DNA of 64,000 bases from contig NZ_JAABNR010000004.1 in NCBI RefSeq assembly GCF_009925085.1, forward strand, positions 1 through 64,000, read 5' to 3'. The position numbers and the translations under genes are program-made. The notes beneath the pieces are model-generated. The model did no database searches and was not told the origin of the DNA. It worked only from the letters and a program-made list of their open reading frames with translations. Below are positions 44,111 to 52,636 of the stretch, piece after piece; position 1 is the stretch's first letter, and each line of letters begins with the position of its first letter. The stretch is from Stagnihabitans tardus. Lineage in GTDB: Bacteria > Pseudomonadota > Alphaproteobacteria > Rhodobacterales > Rhodobacteraceae.

Positions 44111-44818
44111 TCAGACGATCCGGTCGATCGATTTCTGCGGCAGGATCTGCTGGGCGATGCCTGCGAGGCAGAGGTAAAGCGATGAGCCGAGCAGCAGGTA
44201 ATGCACGATCCCGCCCTCGTTGAACTCGACCCAGGCGGATTGTGCCGCCGTCACCAGCCAGAGGATCGAGACCGAGAGGTTCAAGGGATGCCAGCGCGGG
44301 GTCCGGGTCGGGTGGATGAACTTGAGGTTCAGGAACATCGCCACCGTCAAAAGCACGATCACCGCCAGGACGACATTCGGCCCGGGGTTCAGCGCGAACA
44401 GCACCAGGACGACCATGTTCCAGCAGGCGGGGAAGCCCGCAAAGCTCTTGTCCTTGGTCTTCATGCGGGTGTCGGCAAAGTAGATGACCGAGCCATAGAT
44501 CAGCGCACCCAGGGCCAGGGCGCCCAGCGGGCCTTGCAGCATCCCCTTGGCCCAAAGCGCATAGGCCGGGATGAAGACATAGGTCAGGTAGTCGACGATC
44601 AGGTCCATCAGCTCGCCGTCATGGATCGGCCAGTTGGTCTTGACGTCATAGCGCCGCGCCAGGGGCCCATCGACCCCGTCGACGATCAGCGCGACGAGCA
44701 GCCAAAGGAACATCATGCTCCATTGCCCCTCGACCGCGGCCAGCATGGCCAGCATCGAGAGGACCGCGCCCGTGGCGGTCAAGAGATGGACAAGCAGGGC
44801 TTTCATGCGCATCGACAT
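44111..44818 (-). CDS. pcs: Phosphatidylcholine synthase
   Basis: 235 residues from ATG 44818. CDP-alcohol phosphotransferase motif of the Pcs type: DGPLARRYDVKTNWPIHDGE followed by LMDLIVDY, giving D-G-x2-A-R, then a longer spacer, G-x3-D-x3-D. Seven or eight hydrophobic segments place it in the inner membrane. It condenses CDP-diacylglycerol directly with choline to form phosphatidylcholine. In a genome with carnitine-to-betaine catabolism and a choline/amine-type permease nearby this fits use of host- or plant-derived quaternary amines. Confidence 0.92.
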   Translation of the reverse strand: MSMRMKALLVHLLTATGAVLSMLAMLAAVEGQWSMMFLWLLVALIVDGVDGPLARRYDVKTNWPIHDGELMDLIVDYLTYVFIPAYALWAKGMLQGPLGALALGALIYGSVIYFADTRMKTKDKSFAGFPACWNMVVLVLFALNPGPNVVLAVIVLLTVAMFLNLKFIHPTRTPRWHPLNLSVSILWLVTAAQSAWVEFNEGGIVHYLLLGSSLYLCLAGIAQQILPQKSIDRIV

Positions 44819-44868
44819 AGCCGCCTGATGCCCGCAAAACCGGCGCAATGCAAGCTTTCAGCCGCAGA

Positions 44869-45573
44869 TCAGCCCATCAAGGTGGCGCGCAGACGGGCGG
44901 CTATGGCCTCACGCTCTTGCTCGGAGGAGGCGCCGCCCTCGGGATTGACGCGCATCGAGAAGATCGCCTCGTACATCGATTTCGGCGCGGTTTCGGGCCG
45001 GGCCACGATGCCGATGTCCGCACCGGGCAGGCCACCGGAGCCCAGGCCCAGGGCCGAAGCAACCTCGGCCCGTGAGAGCGTGCTGTTGCCGTCGGCGTCG
45101 AGTTGGGCCATGACCTGATCCAGGAGGCCGTTGAAACGGTCGTCCATGGGCCGGGCGGCCGAGGTCAGGCCCGCGACGGCCGTCGTCAGCTCGTTGGCCG
45201 AGATCGCACCATCGCCGTCGCCATCGACCCGTGCGACGATGCTGGAAACAAGGCCCGCGACGCCAGAATAAGTGCCGTTGCTGGCCACGGCCTGGAAGGC
45301 CTGCGACAGTTCGGCCGCGCTGAGCGTGCCGCTCCCGTCGCGATCCAGCGCCGAGATGGCGCGGGACGAGAGGTCGGCGGGCGCGCCGGTCTGATCGACC
45401 AGGGCCGCGAAAAGGCTTTCGGGCGAGGCACCGCGGGCGGTGTCGGGCGGGGCATTGGAGGAAGCCTGGCGCGAAGCGACCGGGCTGATTTCATCGGCCG
45501 GGGCTTGCGACTTCGGCCTTCCGAACAGCGACAGAAGCGCGCGGCTTCCGGCACCGGACAGGGCAGAGATCAT
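44869..45573 (-). CDS. Multi-EF-hand calcium-binding protein
   Basis: 234 residues from ATG 45573 (AAGGAAC upstream). Three canonical EF-hand loops: DRDGSGTLSAAE, DGDGDGAISANE and DADGNSTLSRAE, spaced 50-60 residues apart. The N-terminal 60 residues are low-complexity (Ser/Ala/Pro) without a clear Sec signal. The C-terminus is a Glu/Arg-rich helix (EQEREAIAARLRATLM). Related in style to the EF-hand protein at 36427. Function unknown. Confidence 0.8.
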   Translation of the reverse strand: MISALSGAGSRALLSLFGRPKSQAPADEISPVASRQASSNAPPDTARGASPESLFAALVDQTGAPADLSSRAISALDRDGSGTLSAAELSQAFQAVASNGTYSGVAGLVSSIVARVDGDGDGAISANELTTAVAGLTSAARPMDDRFNGLLDQVMAQLDADGNSTLSRAEVASALGLGSGGLPGADIGIVARPETAPKSMYEAIFSMRVNPEGGASSEQEREAIAARLRATLMG

Positions 45574-46031
45574 GACCGTTCCTTTCTGGACCATGCCCGT
45601 TTGAGGCGGGCTGACAATCACTTTTCCACAGGCTGGTTTACAAAGCCCTAAGCCGCCAAGTTGAATACTTAAAATGCAATCCTTTCACCCCTGAAGGCCA
45701 CGAAATGCGCTAACGCCCGGAAGAATCACCCAAAGCCCCTCAGACCATATCCCGCCCGGCCGAGACTCCCGCCGCAAGCTGGTCCGCATTGAAAGTCCCA
45801 TCGCGCAGGCCCTCCGGCTATGAGTCGCGCCAGGCAGGGCCGGCCGCGAGGAGCACTAGGGGCGGATCGGGCCGCCGCTGCGGCAGCTTCCCGAACGCTG
45901 TCTCGCCGCCGCCCCCCAACCATCCCTGTCCCGTGACGCCGCAGACACCGTGCCACCCGCCAAGGTCCCACAGTCGGCAGGGCCGGGCTTGGGCCCCCAA
46001 GGCCGCGCCCTTGCAGTCGGCAGAGCCCCCC
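45574..46031. other. Intergenic region upstream of the EF-hand gene and downstream of xerC
   Basis: 458 nt. The first 110 nt are relatively AT-rich (TTGAATACTTAAAATGCAATCC) and probably carry the promoter of the leftward EF-hand gene. The remainder is GC-rich, with no credible gene. The last 65 nt hold two copies of the 14-bp family-2 repeat. Confidence 0.55.
45970..46026 (-). repeat. 14-mer repeat cluster A (2 copies, family 2)
   Basis: ACAGTCGGCAGGGC (45970-45983) and GCAGTCGGCAGAGC (46013-46026), same orientation, 43 nt apart; the second is 6 nt beyond the xerC stop codon. Confidence 0.75.
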
Positions 46032-46976
46032 TCAGGCCCTGGGATGGGAGGCCGCATAGACCTCCATCAGCCGCGCCGCATCGACCGCCGTATAGGCCTG
46101 GGTGGTCGAGAGGGAGGCATGGCCCAGCAGCTCCTGGATCGCGCGCAAATCGCCCCCAGCCGCCAGGAGATGGGTTGCAAAGGAATGGCGCAGGGCATGG
46201 GGCGTCGCGGTCGAGGGCAGGCCGAGGCGCAGCCGTGCCGCCTCCATCGCGCGGGCGATGAGGCGCGGGTTCAGCGCGCCTCCCCTTGCCCCGCGAAAGA
46301 GCGGCGCGTCGCGCTCGACCGGGTAGGGGCATTGCCGGACGTAATCGGCCACGGCCTCGCGGGCCACGGGCAGGACGGGCACCAGCCGCTCTTTCCCGCC
46401 CTTGCCCTTGATGCGCAGGACGTCGGGCAGGGGATGGGCCTGACCCGTCAGGCCAAGCGCCTCGGAGATCCGCAAGCCGCAGGCGTAAAGCAGCGTCGTT
46501 ACTGCCAGGTCCCGCGCCCCGATCCAGCCTTCACGCGCCTCGCCCATATCGGCGATGACCTCTTGCGCCCCATCCACCGACAGCGGGCGCGGCAGCTTGC
46601 GCAGGTATTTCGGCCCCCGGGCGGACAGAACCACCGTCGGGTCGATCTCGTCGCGATCGGCCAGCCAGCGCATGAAGTTGCGCACCGAAGACAGCGCCCG
46701 CGCCAGCGACCTTGGCGACAGGCCCCTGTCGCGCTCATAGGCCATCCAGGCCCGCAGGTCGGTCTGGGAGACGGTGGCCAGGACCTTCACCCCCTCGGCC
46801 CCGCCGCGATAGCCCGCCAGGAACCCCAGGAAGCGCCGCAGGTCGGTCGCATAGGCCGCACAGGTGCGCGGCGAGGCGCCCTTGACGGCGCTCAGGTGAT
46901 CCAGCCAGCGCGCCAGGGCCGCCTGCTGGCCCTCGGAAGCCTGAACCTCGGAGCCTTGGAGATCTAGGCCAGCCAT
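46032..46976 (-). CDS. xerC: Tyrosine recombinase XerC
   Basis: 314 residues. SAM-like N-terminal core-binding domain (LDHLSAVKGASPRTCAAYATDLRRFL) and catalytic domain with Arg in YACGLRISEALGL, Lys in IKGKGGKER, His-x2-Arg in TPHALRHSFATHLL, the next His in LLGHASLSTTQAY and the nucleophile Tyr. Resolves chromosome dimers at dif together with XerD and FtsK. Overlaps DUF484 by 13 nt, the usual order. Family-2 repeats follow its stop. Confidence 0.93.
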   Translation of the reverse strand: MAGLDLQGSEVQASEGQQAALARWLDHLSAVKGASPRTCAAYATDLRRFLGFLAGYRGGAEGVKVLATVSQTDLRAWMAYERDRGLSPRSLARALSSVRNFMRWLADRDEIDPTVVLSARGPKYLRKLPRPLSVDGAQEVIADMGEAREGWIGARDLAVTTLLYACGLRISEALGLTGQAHPLPDVLRIKGKGGKERLVPVLPVAREAVADYVRQCPYPVERDAPLFRGARGGALNPRLIARAMEAARLRLGLPSTATPHALRHSFATHLLAAGGDLRAIQELLGHASLSTTQAYTAVDAARLMEVYAASHPRA

Positions 46977-47647
46977 TTCCGCATCACCCTTTCAAACACG
47001 CCGCCGAAGAAGGCCAGCAGGTCCGTGCCATGGGTGGGTTTGAACTGGTGCGGGTCCTCGGCGCCAAGCGCGAGAAGGCCGGGCAGCCGCCCCTCGCCCA
47101 GGTCAAGCCGCAAGAGCGCCTCGGACCGGACCCAGTCGCCCGCCTCGCCATAGATGCCGCCCGGGTCGGGCAGGGTCTGGCGCAGCATCACGGGCCGCGC
47201 CATGGCGCGCCCCCGCGTCAGGTAGTCGTTCACGAAGCCCGGCCGCACCGCCAGGATCGCGCCCGAGACCGGCTCGGGCACCGGACCCTCCGAGCGGGTC
47301 TCCAGGATCAGCCGCACCGCCTCGACCCGCAGGGTCTGGGCCACGGTCCCGGTCAGGGTGGCGAGAAAGCCCGGGAAATCCACGGGCTCCAGAAGCTGCA
47401 GGATGGCGCGGTGGACCTGGTTCGTCCCCGCCAGGTTCTCATAGGCCGCCGCGATCACCGTGCGATGGGTGTCCTCCAGCCGGTCGAGCTTCTGGTTCAG
47501 CCGCTCCATCGCGAGCCCCCGCAGGTCGACGACATTGGTGCCCGCCGCCCGGTCATTGGCGCCGATCAGCGCCTGCATGACGTCGCGGTCTTCCAACAAT
47601 GCCTCGGGCGAGGCGAGAATGCGGTCTCGGGTGTCGGGGTCGATCAT
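46964..47647 (-). CDS. DUF484 family protein
   Basis: 227 residues from ATG 47647. Begins IDPDTRDRILASPEALLEDRDVMQALI, then a coiled region (MERLNQKLDRLEDTHRTVIAAAYEN) and a GAF-like domain ending GLLALGAEDPHQFKPTHGTDLLAFFGGVFERV. DUF484 genes are coupled to xerC in many proteobacteria. Role unknown; the GAF-like fold suggests ligand sensing. Confidence 0.9.
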   Translation of the reverse strand: MIDPDTRDRILASPEALLEDRDVMQALIGANDRAAGTNVVDLRGLAMERLNQKLDRLEDTHRTVIAAAYENLAGTNQVHRAILQLLEPVDFPGFLATLTGTVAQTLRVEAVRLILETRSEGPVPEPVSGAILAVRPGFVNDYLTRGRAMARPVMLRQTLPDPGGIYGEAGDWVRSEALLRLDLGEGRLPGLLALGAEDPHQFKPTHGTDLLAFFGGVFERVMRKWLA

Positions 47648-47848
47648 GGTGCCTCTTTGCGGCTCTGCTGGCCGTTTGGCGCGCAGTATAGGCGCTTTTC
47701 CGGCGCTGTCGCGGCGGAAAATGCGGGAAAGCCCGGGGTGAGTCCAAGGCGCCACAGGGCCTTGCCGGTTTGCGACATGGGGTGTCGCGGATCGCCAAGG
47801 GGGGCGGGGCTTGGCGCCTTAGGCTTGGGGAAACCTCGGGAGGCGCGG

Positions 47849-49105
47849 ATGAAACTGAAAGACCTGGAAATCTTCGTCGTGGCGCCCCCCGCGCCCGGTT
47901 GGGGCGGGCGCTATTGGATATTCACCAAGCTGACCACCGATGACGGGATCACGGGCTATGGCGAGTGCTATGCCTCGACCGTGGGCCCCAAGGCGATGAA
48001 GGCGGTGATCGAGGACGTCTTTGACCGCCACATGGCGGGGGAGAACCCCGAAAACATCGAGCTGATGTATCGCCGCGTCTATTCCAGCGGCTTCACCCAG
48101 CGCCCCGACCCCACGGTGATGGGCGCCTTCTCGGGGCTGGAGATCGCCTGCTGGGACATCCTCGGCAAGGCGCGGAACCGTCCGGTCTGGGCTCTCTTGG
48201 GCGGGCGGATGAATAAGCGGGTGCGGTCCTACACCTATCTCTACCCCGAGCCCGGCGAGGATGCGGCCGAGTTCTGGGTCAATGCCGACATGACGGCCGA
48301 GGCGGCGGCAAGGGCGGTGAAACAGGGCTTCACGGCGGTGAAATTCGACCCTGCGGGCCCCTATACGATCCGGGGCGGGCATGAGCCGGCCATGTCGGAT
48401 ATCTCCCGCAGCGTCGAGTTCTGCCGGAAGATACGGGCAGCGGTGGGCGACAAGGCGGATTTGCTCTTCGGCACCCATGGCCAGTTCACCACCCCGGGCG
48501 CGATCCGCATGGGCCAGGCGCTCGAGCCCTATAATCCCCTTTGGTACGAAGAGCCGATCCCGCCCGACAACCTTCTGGAATTTGCCGAGGTCGCGCGCCA
48601 TATCCGCATTCCCCTGGCCACGGGCGAGCGTCTGACGACCAAGGCCGAGTTCGGGACCCTGCTCCGCGCGGGCGGGGTCAAGATCCTGCAACCGGCGCTG
48701 GGGCGGCTGGGGGGGATCCTCGAGGCCAAGAAGCTCTCCGCCATCGCCGAGATCTTCAACGCCGAGATGGCGCCGCATCTTTATGCCGGGCCGGTGGAAT
48801 GGGCGGCGAATATCCATCTGGCGGTCTCGATCCCGAACCTCTTGATGGCCGAGACGATCCAGACCGGGGGCGCCTTCCACCTGGCGCTGATCAAGCATTC
48901 ACTGAAATGGGAGGACGGCTATATCCTGCCGCCCGAGGGCCCGGGGCTTGGCATCGACTTCGACGAGGACCTGGCGCGGGGGCATGAATACAAGGGGACC
49001 GGCCTGCACCTGCAGATGCAGGAGGCAGCCTGCGACTATCGCCACGGCAACAGGTTTGAAGGCGGGGCTCCGGCCGATAACCCGAAGCAAGGCCCTGCCG
49101 ACTGA
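47849..49105 (+). CDS. Enolase-superfamily sugar-acid dehydratase (mandelate racemase type)
   Basis: 418 residues from ATG 47849 with CGGGAGG upstream. N-terminal capping domain (LTTDDGITGYGECY) and a TIM barrel with Lys in AVKFDPAGPY, metal ligands in LLFGTHGQF, PLWYEEPIPPDN and PLATGERLTT, and a late MAPHLYAGPVEWAAN loop. Looks closest to galactonate dehydratase and related acid-sugar dehydratases. The exact substrate is not clear. Its final codons and stop (PAD, TGA) are made of a family-2 repeat copy, so the C-terminus has been altered by the repeat. Confidence 0.83.
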   Translation: MKLKDLEIFVVAPPAPGWGGRYWIFTKLTTDDGITGYGECYASTVGPKAMKAVIEDVFDRHMAGENPENIELMYRRVYSSGFTQRPDPTVMGAFSGLEIACWDILGKARNRPVWALLGGRMNKRVRSYTYLYPEPGEDAAEFWVNADMTAEAAARAVKQGFTAVKFDPAGPYTIRGGHEPAMSDISRSVEFCRKIRAAVGDKADLLFGTHGQFTTPGAIRMGQALEPYNPLWYEEPIPPDNLLEFAEVARHIRIPLATGERLTTKAEFGTLLRAGGVKILQPALGRLGGILEAKKLSAIAEIFNAEMAPHLYAGPVEWAANIHLAVSIPNLLMAETIQTGGAFHLALIKHSLKWEDGYILPPEGPGLGIDFDEDLARGHEYKGTGLHLQMQEAACDYRHGNRFEGGAPADNPKQGPAD

Positions 49106-49285
49106 CCCGGACGGCGAGGCCTTTGGCGTCGCCCCGCCGACTGTGGGATAGGCCCTGCCGACTGCGAGCGCAACCTGTCCGGCCGACCGAAGCCCTGCCG
49201 ACTTGGGGCCCCGGTCCCCCGGCGCCGTCCTTGCAGTCGGCAGGGCCGCCCCTGACGGGATGCGCGGCGGTGCAGTCGGCGGAGC
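49092..49285. repeat. 14-mer repeat cluster B (6 copies, both orientations, family 2)
   Basis: Forward copies: 49092-49105 (GCCCTGCCGACTGA), 49131-49144 (GCCCCGCCGACTGT), 49152-49165 (GCCCTGCCGACTGC) and 49192-49205 (GCCCTGCCGACTTG). Reverse copies: 49233-49246 (GCAGTCGGCAGGGC) and 49272-49285 (GCAGTCGGCGGAGC). The orientation switch makes a potential large hairpin between two convergent genes. Confidence 0.8.
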
Positions 49286-49289
49286 GCCT

Positions 49290-49598
49290 TCAGAAGTCGA
49301 AAAGCTCGCCCAGGAAGCTCTCGCGCTTGCGCTTGCCGTGATAGCGATCGTCGTAGCGATCCTTCTCGTAGCGGTCCTTTTCATAGCGCTCATCCCGGCG
49401 CTCTTCGCGATAGACCGGCTGGGCGGCCTGCGGCGGCGGGGGCGGAGGGGCCGCGACCGCCGGGCCTGCCGCGCGTTCGATGATCTTGTCCAGCTCGCCG
49501 CGATCCAGCCAGACGCCCCGGCATTTCGGGCAATAGTCGATCTCGACCCCCGAACGGTCGGCCATCACCAGGGTCTCGTTGTCCACGGGACATTTCAT
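49290..49598 (-). CDS. TFIIB-type zinc-ribbon protein
   Basis: 102 residues from ATG 49598 (AAAGGAGG upstream). Short zinc-ribbon-like domain MKCPVDNETLVM...VEIDYCPKCRGVWLDRGELDKIIE. The first knuckle reads C-P-V-D instead of C-P-x-C, a variant I believe is common in alphaproteobacteria and that leaves three cysteines. Then a Pro/Ala linker (APPPPPPQAAQP) and a highly charged Arg/Asp/Tyr repeat (YEKDRYEKDRYDDRYHGKRKR) ending in SFLGELFDF. Function unknown. Confidence 0.82.
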   Translation of the reverse strand: MKCPVDNETLVMADRSGVEIDYCPKCRGVWLDRGELDKIIERAAGPAVAAPPPPPPQAAQPVYREERRDERYEKDRYEKDRYDDRYHGKRKRESFLGELFDF

Positions 49599-49724
49599 CG
49601 AACCTATCCTCCTTTGCTTCACTCATGCACAGATGGGATGGCGGAATTGCACTGCAAGACCCATTGAACTCATCGTGAGCGAAGCCTACCCCTTTCAAGC
49701 ATGTTTCCGCCCATAGGAGCCGCC

Positions 49725-50564
49725 ATGACCGAGACCTATACGCCGCCGAAAGTCTGGACCTGGGACAAGCCGAACGGCGGGCAGTTCGCCTCGCTGAACC
49801 GTCCCATCGCAGGCGCCACGCATGACGCCGAGTTGCCGCGCGGCGCCCATCCCTTCCAACTTTACTCCCTGGCCACGCCGAATGGCGTCAAGGTCACCAT
49901 CCTCTTCGAAGAGCTGATCGAGGCGGGCTTTGCGGCGGAATACGACGCCTGGCTGATCTCGATCTCGAAGGGCGACCAGTTTGGGTCGGGCTTCGTGGAG
50001 GTGAACCCCAATTCCAAGATCCCCGCACTTTTGGACCTCTCGGGCCCCGAGCCGCTGCGGGTCTTCGAAAGCGGCTCGATCCTGGTCCACCTGGCCGAGA
50101 AATTCGGCGCCTTCCTGCCCGTATCGGGGCCGAAGCGGACCGAGACCTTCAACTGGCTGATGTGGCAGATGGGCTCGGCCCCTTTCCTCGGCGGCGGCTT
50201 TGGCCATTTCTTCGCCTATGCGCCGGAAAAGATCGAATATGCGATCAACCGCTATGCCATGGAATCCAAGCGCCAGATGGATGTGCTGGACCGCCACCTG
50301 GCCGAGAACGAATTCGTCGCGGGCGACTACTCCATCGCCGACATGGCGATCCTGCCCTGGTATGGCAACCTCGCGCTCGACAAGTCCTATCCCCGCGCGG
50401 GTGAGTTCCTCGACGCGGCCGCCTATACCAATGTCAAGCGCTGGGCCGAGCAGCTGAGCGCGCGGCCGGGGGTGATCCGGGGCCGCATGGTCAACAAGAA
50501 CTGGGGCGACGAAGGCCAGGTGCCCGAGCGCCACTCGCCCGCCGATTTCGCGGGCAAGCTGTGA
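49725..50564 (+). CDS. yghU: YghU-type glutathione S-transferase
   Basis: 279 residues from ATG 49725 with TAGGAG ahead. Opens TPPKVWTWDKPNGGQFASLNRPIAGATHDAELPRG-like (the YghU hallmark), then a thioredoxin-fold domain FQLYSLATPNGVKVTILFEEL, VNPNSKIPALLD, and FESGSILVHLAEKFG, and a helical domain ending ARPGVIRGRMVN. Relatives bind two glutathiones and reduce disulfides or peroxides. Soluble cytoplasmic enzyme; stands alone. Confidence 0.93.
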   Translation: MTETYTPPKVWTWDKPNGGQFASLNRPIAGATHDAELPRGAHPFQLYSLATPNGVKVTILFEELIEAGFAAEYDAWLISISKGDQFGSGFVEVNPNSKIPALLDLSGPEPLRVFESGSILVHLAEKFGAFLPVSGPKRTETFNWLMWQMGSAPFLGGGFGHFFAYAPEKIEYAINRYAMESKRQMDVLDRHLAENEFVAGDYSIADMAILPWYGNLALDKSYPRAGEFLDAAAYTNVKRWAEQLSARPGVIRGRMVNKNWGDEGQVPERHSPADFAGKL

Positions 50565-50599
50565 TCTGACCCTCGGGGCCCGCTGCCTGGTGGCGGGCC

Positions 50600-52372
50600 C
50601 TAAAGGACGAAGTCGCTGGCCGACAGCGTGACCAGGCCGCCCAGCACGATCTGCATGTCATTGACCACGACCCCGGCGCGGCGGATCTCGATCACGGTAT
50701 TGCCCGCGTCCTGGAACCAGCGGATCTCGGCCTGGGTGCCGGTGAAAGCCGCTTGACCGCGCCAGGCAAAGGCATCATCCGCCCCCCCCGCCACTGGGTC
50801 GATGGCGGAAAGGTCGATCCGGTCTTCGCCCGCGACGAACCCATTGATCCGGTCGATGCCGAGGGCCGTGTTGGAATCGGTGAAGGCCGCAAAGACGAAA
50901 AGGTCGGCACCCGCCCCCCCCTCCATCGTATCGGCCCGCGCGCCCCCGTTCAGCGTGTCATTGCCCGCCCCGCCCGACAGAACATCCGCCCCTCCGAGGC
51001 CGGTGAGCACATTGTCGAAGCTGTCTCCGGTCAACTGGTCGTTCTGCGCCCCGCCCGACAGGTTCTCGAAACCCGAGACCGTCAGGAGCCCCACATCCTT
51101 GTAGATGATGGACAGGGTGGCCAGGTTGGCCACCACCCCGGCCGGGTCGGTGATCAGGTCAAAGCGCAGCGTATCGATGCCGAGCCCCCCCATCATCGTG
51201 TCATTGCCATAGCCCGCAAAGATCACGTCATCGCCCGAGCCGCCGTTCAAAAGGTCCTCGCCCTCGCCTGCGCGCAGCGAATCGTTGCCCATCCCGCCCT
51301 GGAGCCGGTTGGCGCCCACCCCACCCTCCAGGCTGTCATTGCCCGCAAGCCCGCGCAGGATGTCGTCGCCCGAATCGCCGATCAGCCAATTGTCCATTCC
51401 ATTGCCGATCCCCAGCATCCCCGTGGCGCCGATCAGGGTCAGCTTCTCGATCCCATTGGCCAGGCGGAAGTTGCACGAGGCCCAGATCCAGTCATATCCC
51501 CCGGCCGTGTCGACGATCACCGTATCGGTGCGGTCGACATGATAGGTATCCGCCCCCGCCCCGCCGAAGACCGAGCCCATGACCCGGCCTCCGGTCTGCC
51601 AAAAGACATTGACGCCGTTGCCCAGCGTCACATCGCCCATGACCACCCCGCTGACCCGCACCACGTCGTTGTTGGAGTTCAGGCGGATATTGCCGTTGAT
51701 CGTGCCCGAGTTGAAAATATTGCCCGACAGCGTGGCCGTAACATTGCCCTCGATCAGGCCAGAGTTGCGCAAGGTCAGCGCTCCGTCCACCTGGATGGCG
51801 GCCTCCAGGATCGAGGCATTCAAGAGGTTGCCCGTGTTGGTCAGGTTGACCGCGCCATTGCCGGTGACCAGGATCGTGGCCCCGGTGCCTGCGGTCGACA
51901 GCGTGCCATTGTTGGTGATGATCGCGCGCGAGGTCGTGTTCAGGGCCAGCGACAGCGCCGCCCCCGCCGTGTTGCCCAGGCCCTGCAAGAGCCCCGTATT
52001 GCCGATGTTGATCTGGCTGCCGGTCGCGGCGGCAGAGAGCGTCACCGCCTGGCCTCCGCTGATATGGCCCGCATTAGCCAGGGCGAAATTGCCCGAGAAA
52101 CTGCCCGAGATCGCGGGCAGGTTGATCCCGGCCGCGATGACCGAGCCCGTCGAGGCCACGGTGACCGAGGTCGAGCTGACGGCGTTCAGCAGAAGCGGGC
52201 TGGCCGTGGTGGCGGCGATGGCGCCATAGGCGATCAGGGTTGCGGTGCCGGTCATGGTGACGCTGGAGCCAGTGGTGGCCAGGATCGAGCCCGAGGCCGC
52301 GACCATGCCGAACTCGCCGCCCGCCAGCACCTGGCCCGAGGTCGTGTTGGTGGATATGACGAAGGAGGACAT
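50600..52372 (-). CDS. Beta-helix/RTX calcium-binding surface or secreted protein
   Basis: 590 residues from ATG 52372, no Sec signal. Residues 1-290 are Gly/Ser/Thr/Asn-rich with recurring NTG..., NNGTLSTAG, NSGLIEGN and NSGTINGNI steps, as in a right-handed beta-helix. Residues 330-500 hold RTX nonapeptides (GDSGDDILRGLAGNDSLEG, GGAGNDTLNGG and others). The end (FVFAAFTDSNTALGIDRINGF.AGEDRIDLSAID) is a serralysin-type C-terminal secretion domain. So it is a type I secretion substrate that folds on Ca2+ outside the cell; adhesin or matrix protein is likely. Secretion genes are not adjacent. An 11-bp repeat array lies ahead of it. Confidence 0.85.
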   Translation of the reverse strand: MSSFVISTNTTSGQVLAGGEFGMVAASGSILATTGSSVTMTGTATLIAYGAIAATTASPLLLNAVSSTSVTVASTGSVIAAGINLPAISGSFSGNFALANAGHISGGQAVTLSAAATGSQINIGNTGLLQGLGNTAGAALSLALNTTSRAIITNNGTLSTAGTGATILVTGNGAVNLTNTGNLLNASILEAAIQVDGALTLRNSGLIEGNVTATLSGNIFNSGTINGNIRLNSNNDVVRVSGVVMGDVTLGNGVNVFWQTGGRVMGSVFGGAGADTYHVDRTDTVIVDTAGGYDWIWASCNFRLANGIEKLTLIGATGMLGIGNGMDNWLIGDSGDDILRGLAGNDSLEGGVGANRLQGGMGNDSLRAGEGEDLLNGGSGDDVIFAGYGNDTMMGGLGIDTLRFDLITDPAGVVANLATLSIIYKDVGLLTVSGFENLSGGAQNDQLTGDSFDNVLTGLGGADVLSGGAGNDTLNGGARADTMEGGAGADLFVFAAFTDSNTALGIDRINGFVAGEDRIDLSAIDPVAGGADDAFAWRGQAAFTGTQAEIRWFQDAGNTVIEIRRAGVVVNDMQIVLGGLVTLSASDFVL

Positions 52373-52482
52373 CCGATGCTCCGGCAAGGGGGGCTTCCGC
52401 ATCCTTGGGCATCCCATCCCGGGCCTAGGATTTCCTTTATCCCCCCGGGGATTGGCCTTGGAATCGGTTCAGAATCTGCCCG

Positions 52483-52559
52483 GGGTTTGACGCGGATTTG
52501 AGGCGGATTTGGTTGGGATTCGCGAGGGATTTAGCTGGGATTTTGGGTGGATTTGCCGC
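52483..52559. repeat. Array of 11-bp repeats with GGATTT at exact 11-nt register
   Basis: GGATTT occurs at 52494, 52505, 52527, 52538 and 52549, GGATTC at 52516, and GGGTTT at 52483: seven units spaced exactly 11 nt, with variable remaining five bases. GAATC at 52472 and 52461 keeps the same register, so older units may extend to about 52461. The array is between the divergent RTX gene (start 52372) and zapE (start 52637). Confidence 0.85.
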
Positions 52560-52636
52560 AGTTTGTCCCAGCGGGCCCTTGCCCTGGCCCGGTCAGGGTG
52601 GCTTTCCAGCCCCGGACCGATTTGGTATGCGACGGT

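Noticed and set aside
49290-49598. CPVD in place of CPxC in the zinc-ribbon protein as a mutation
   Set aside because: I recall the same CPVD variant in related alphaproteobacterial proteins, so it is probably a normal subfamily feature and not damage.
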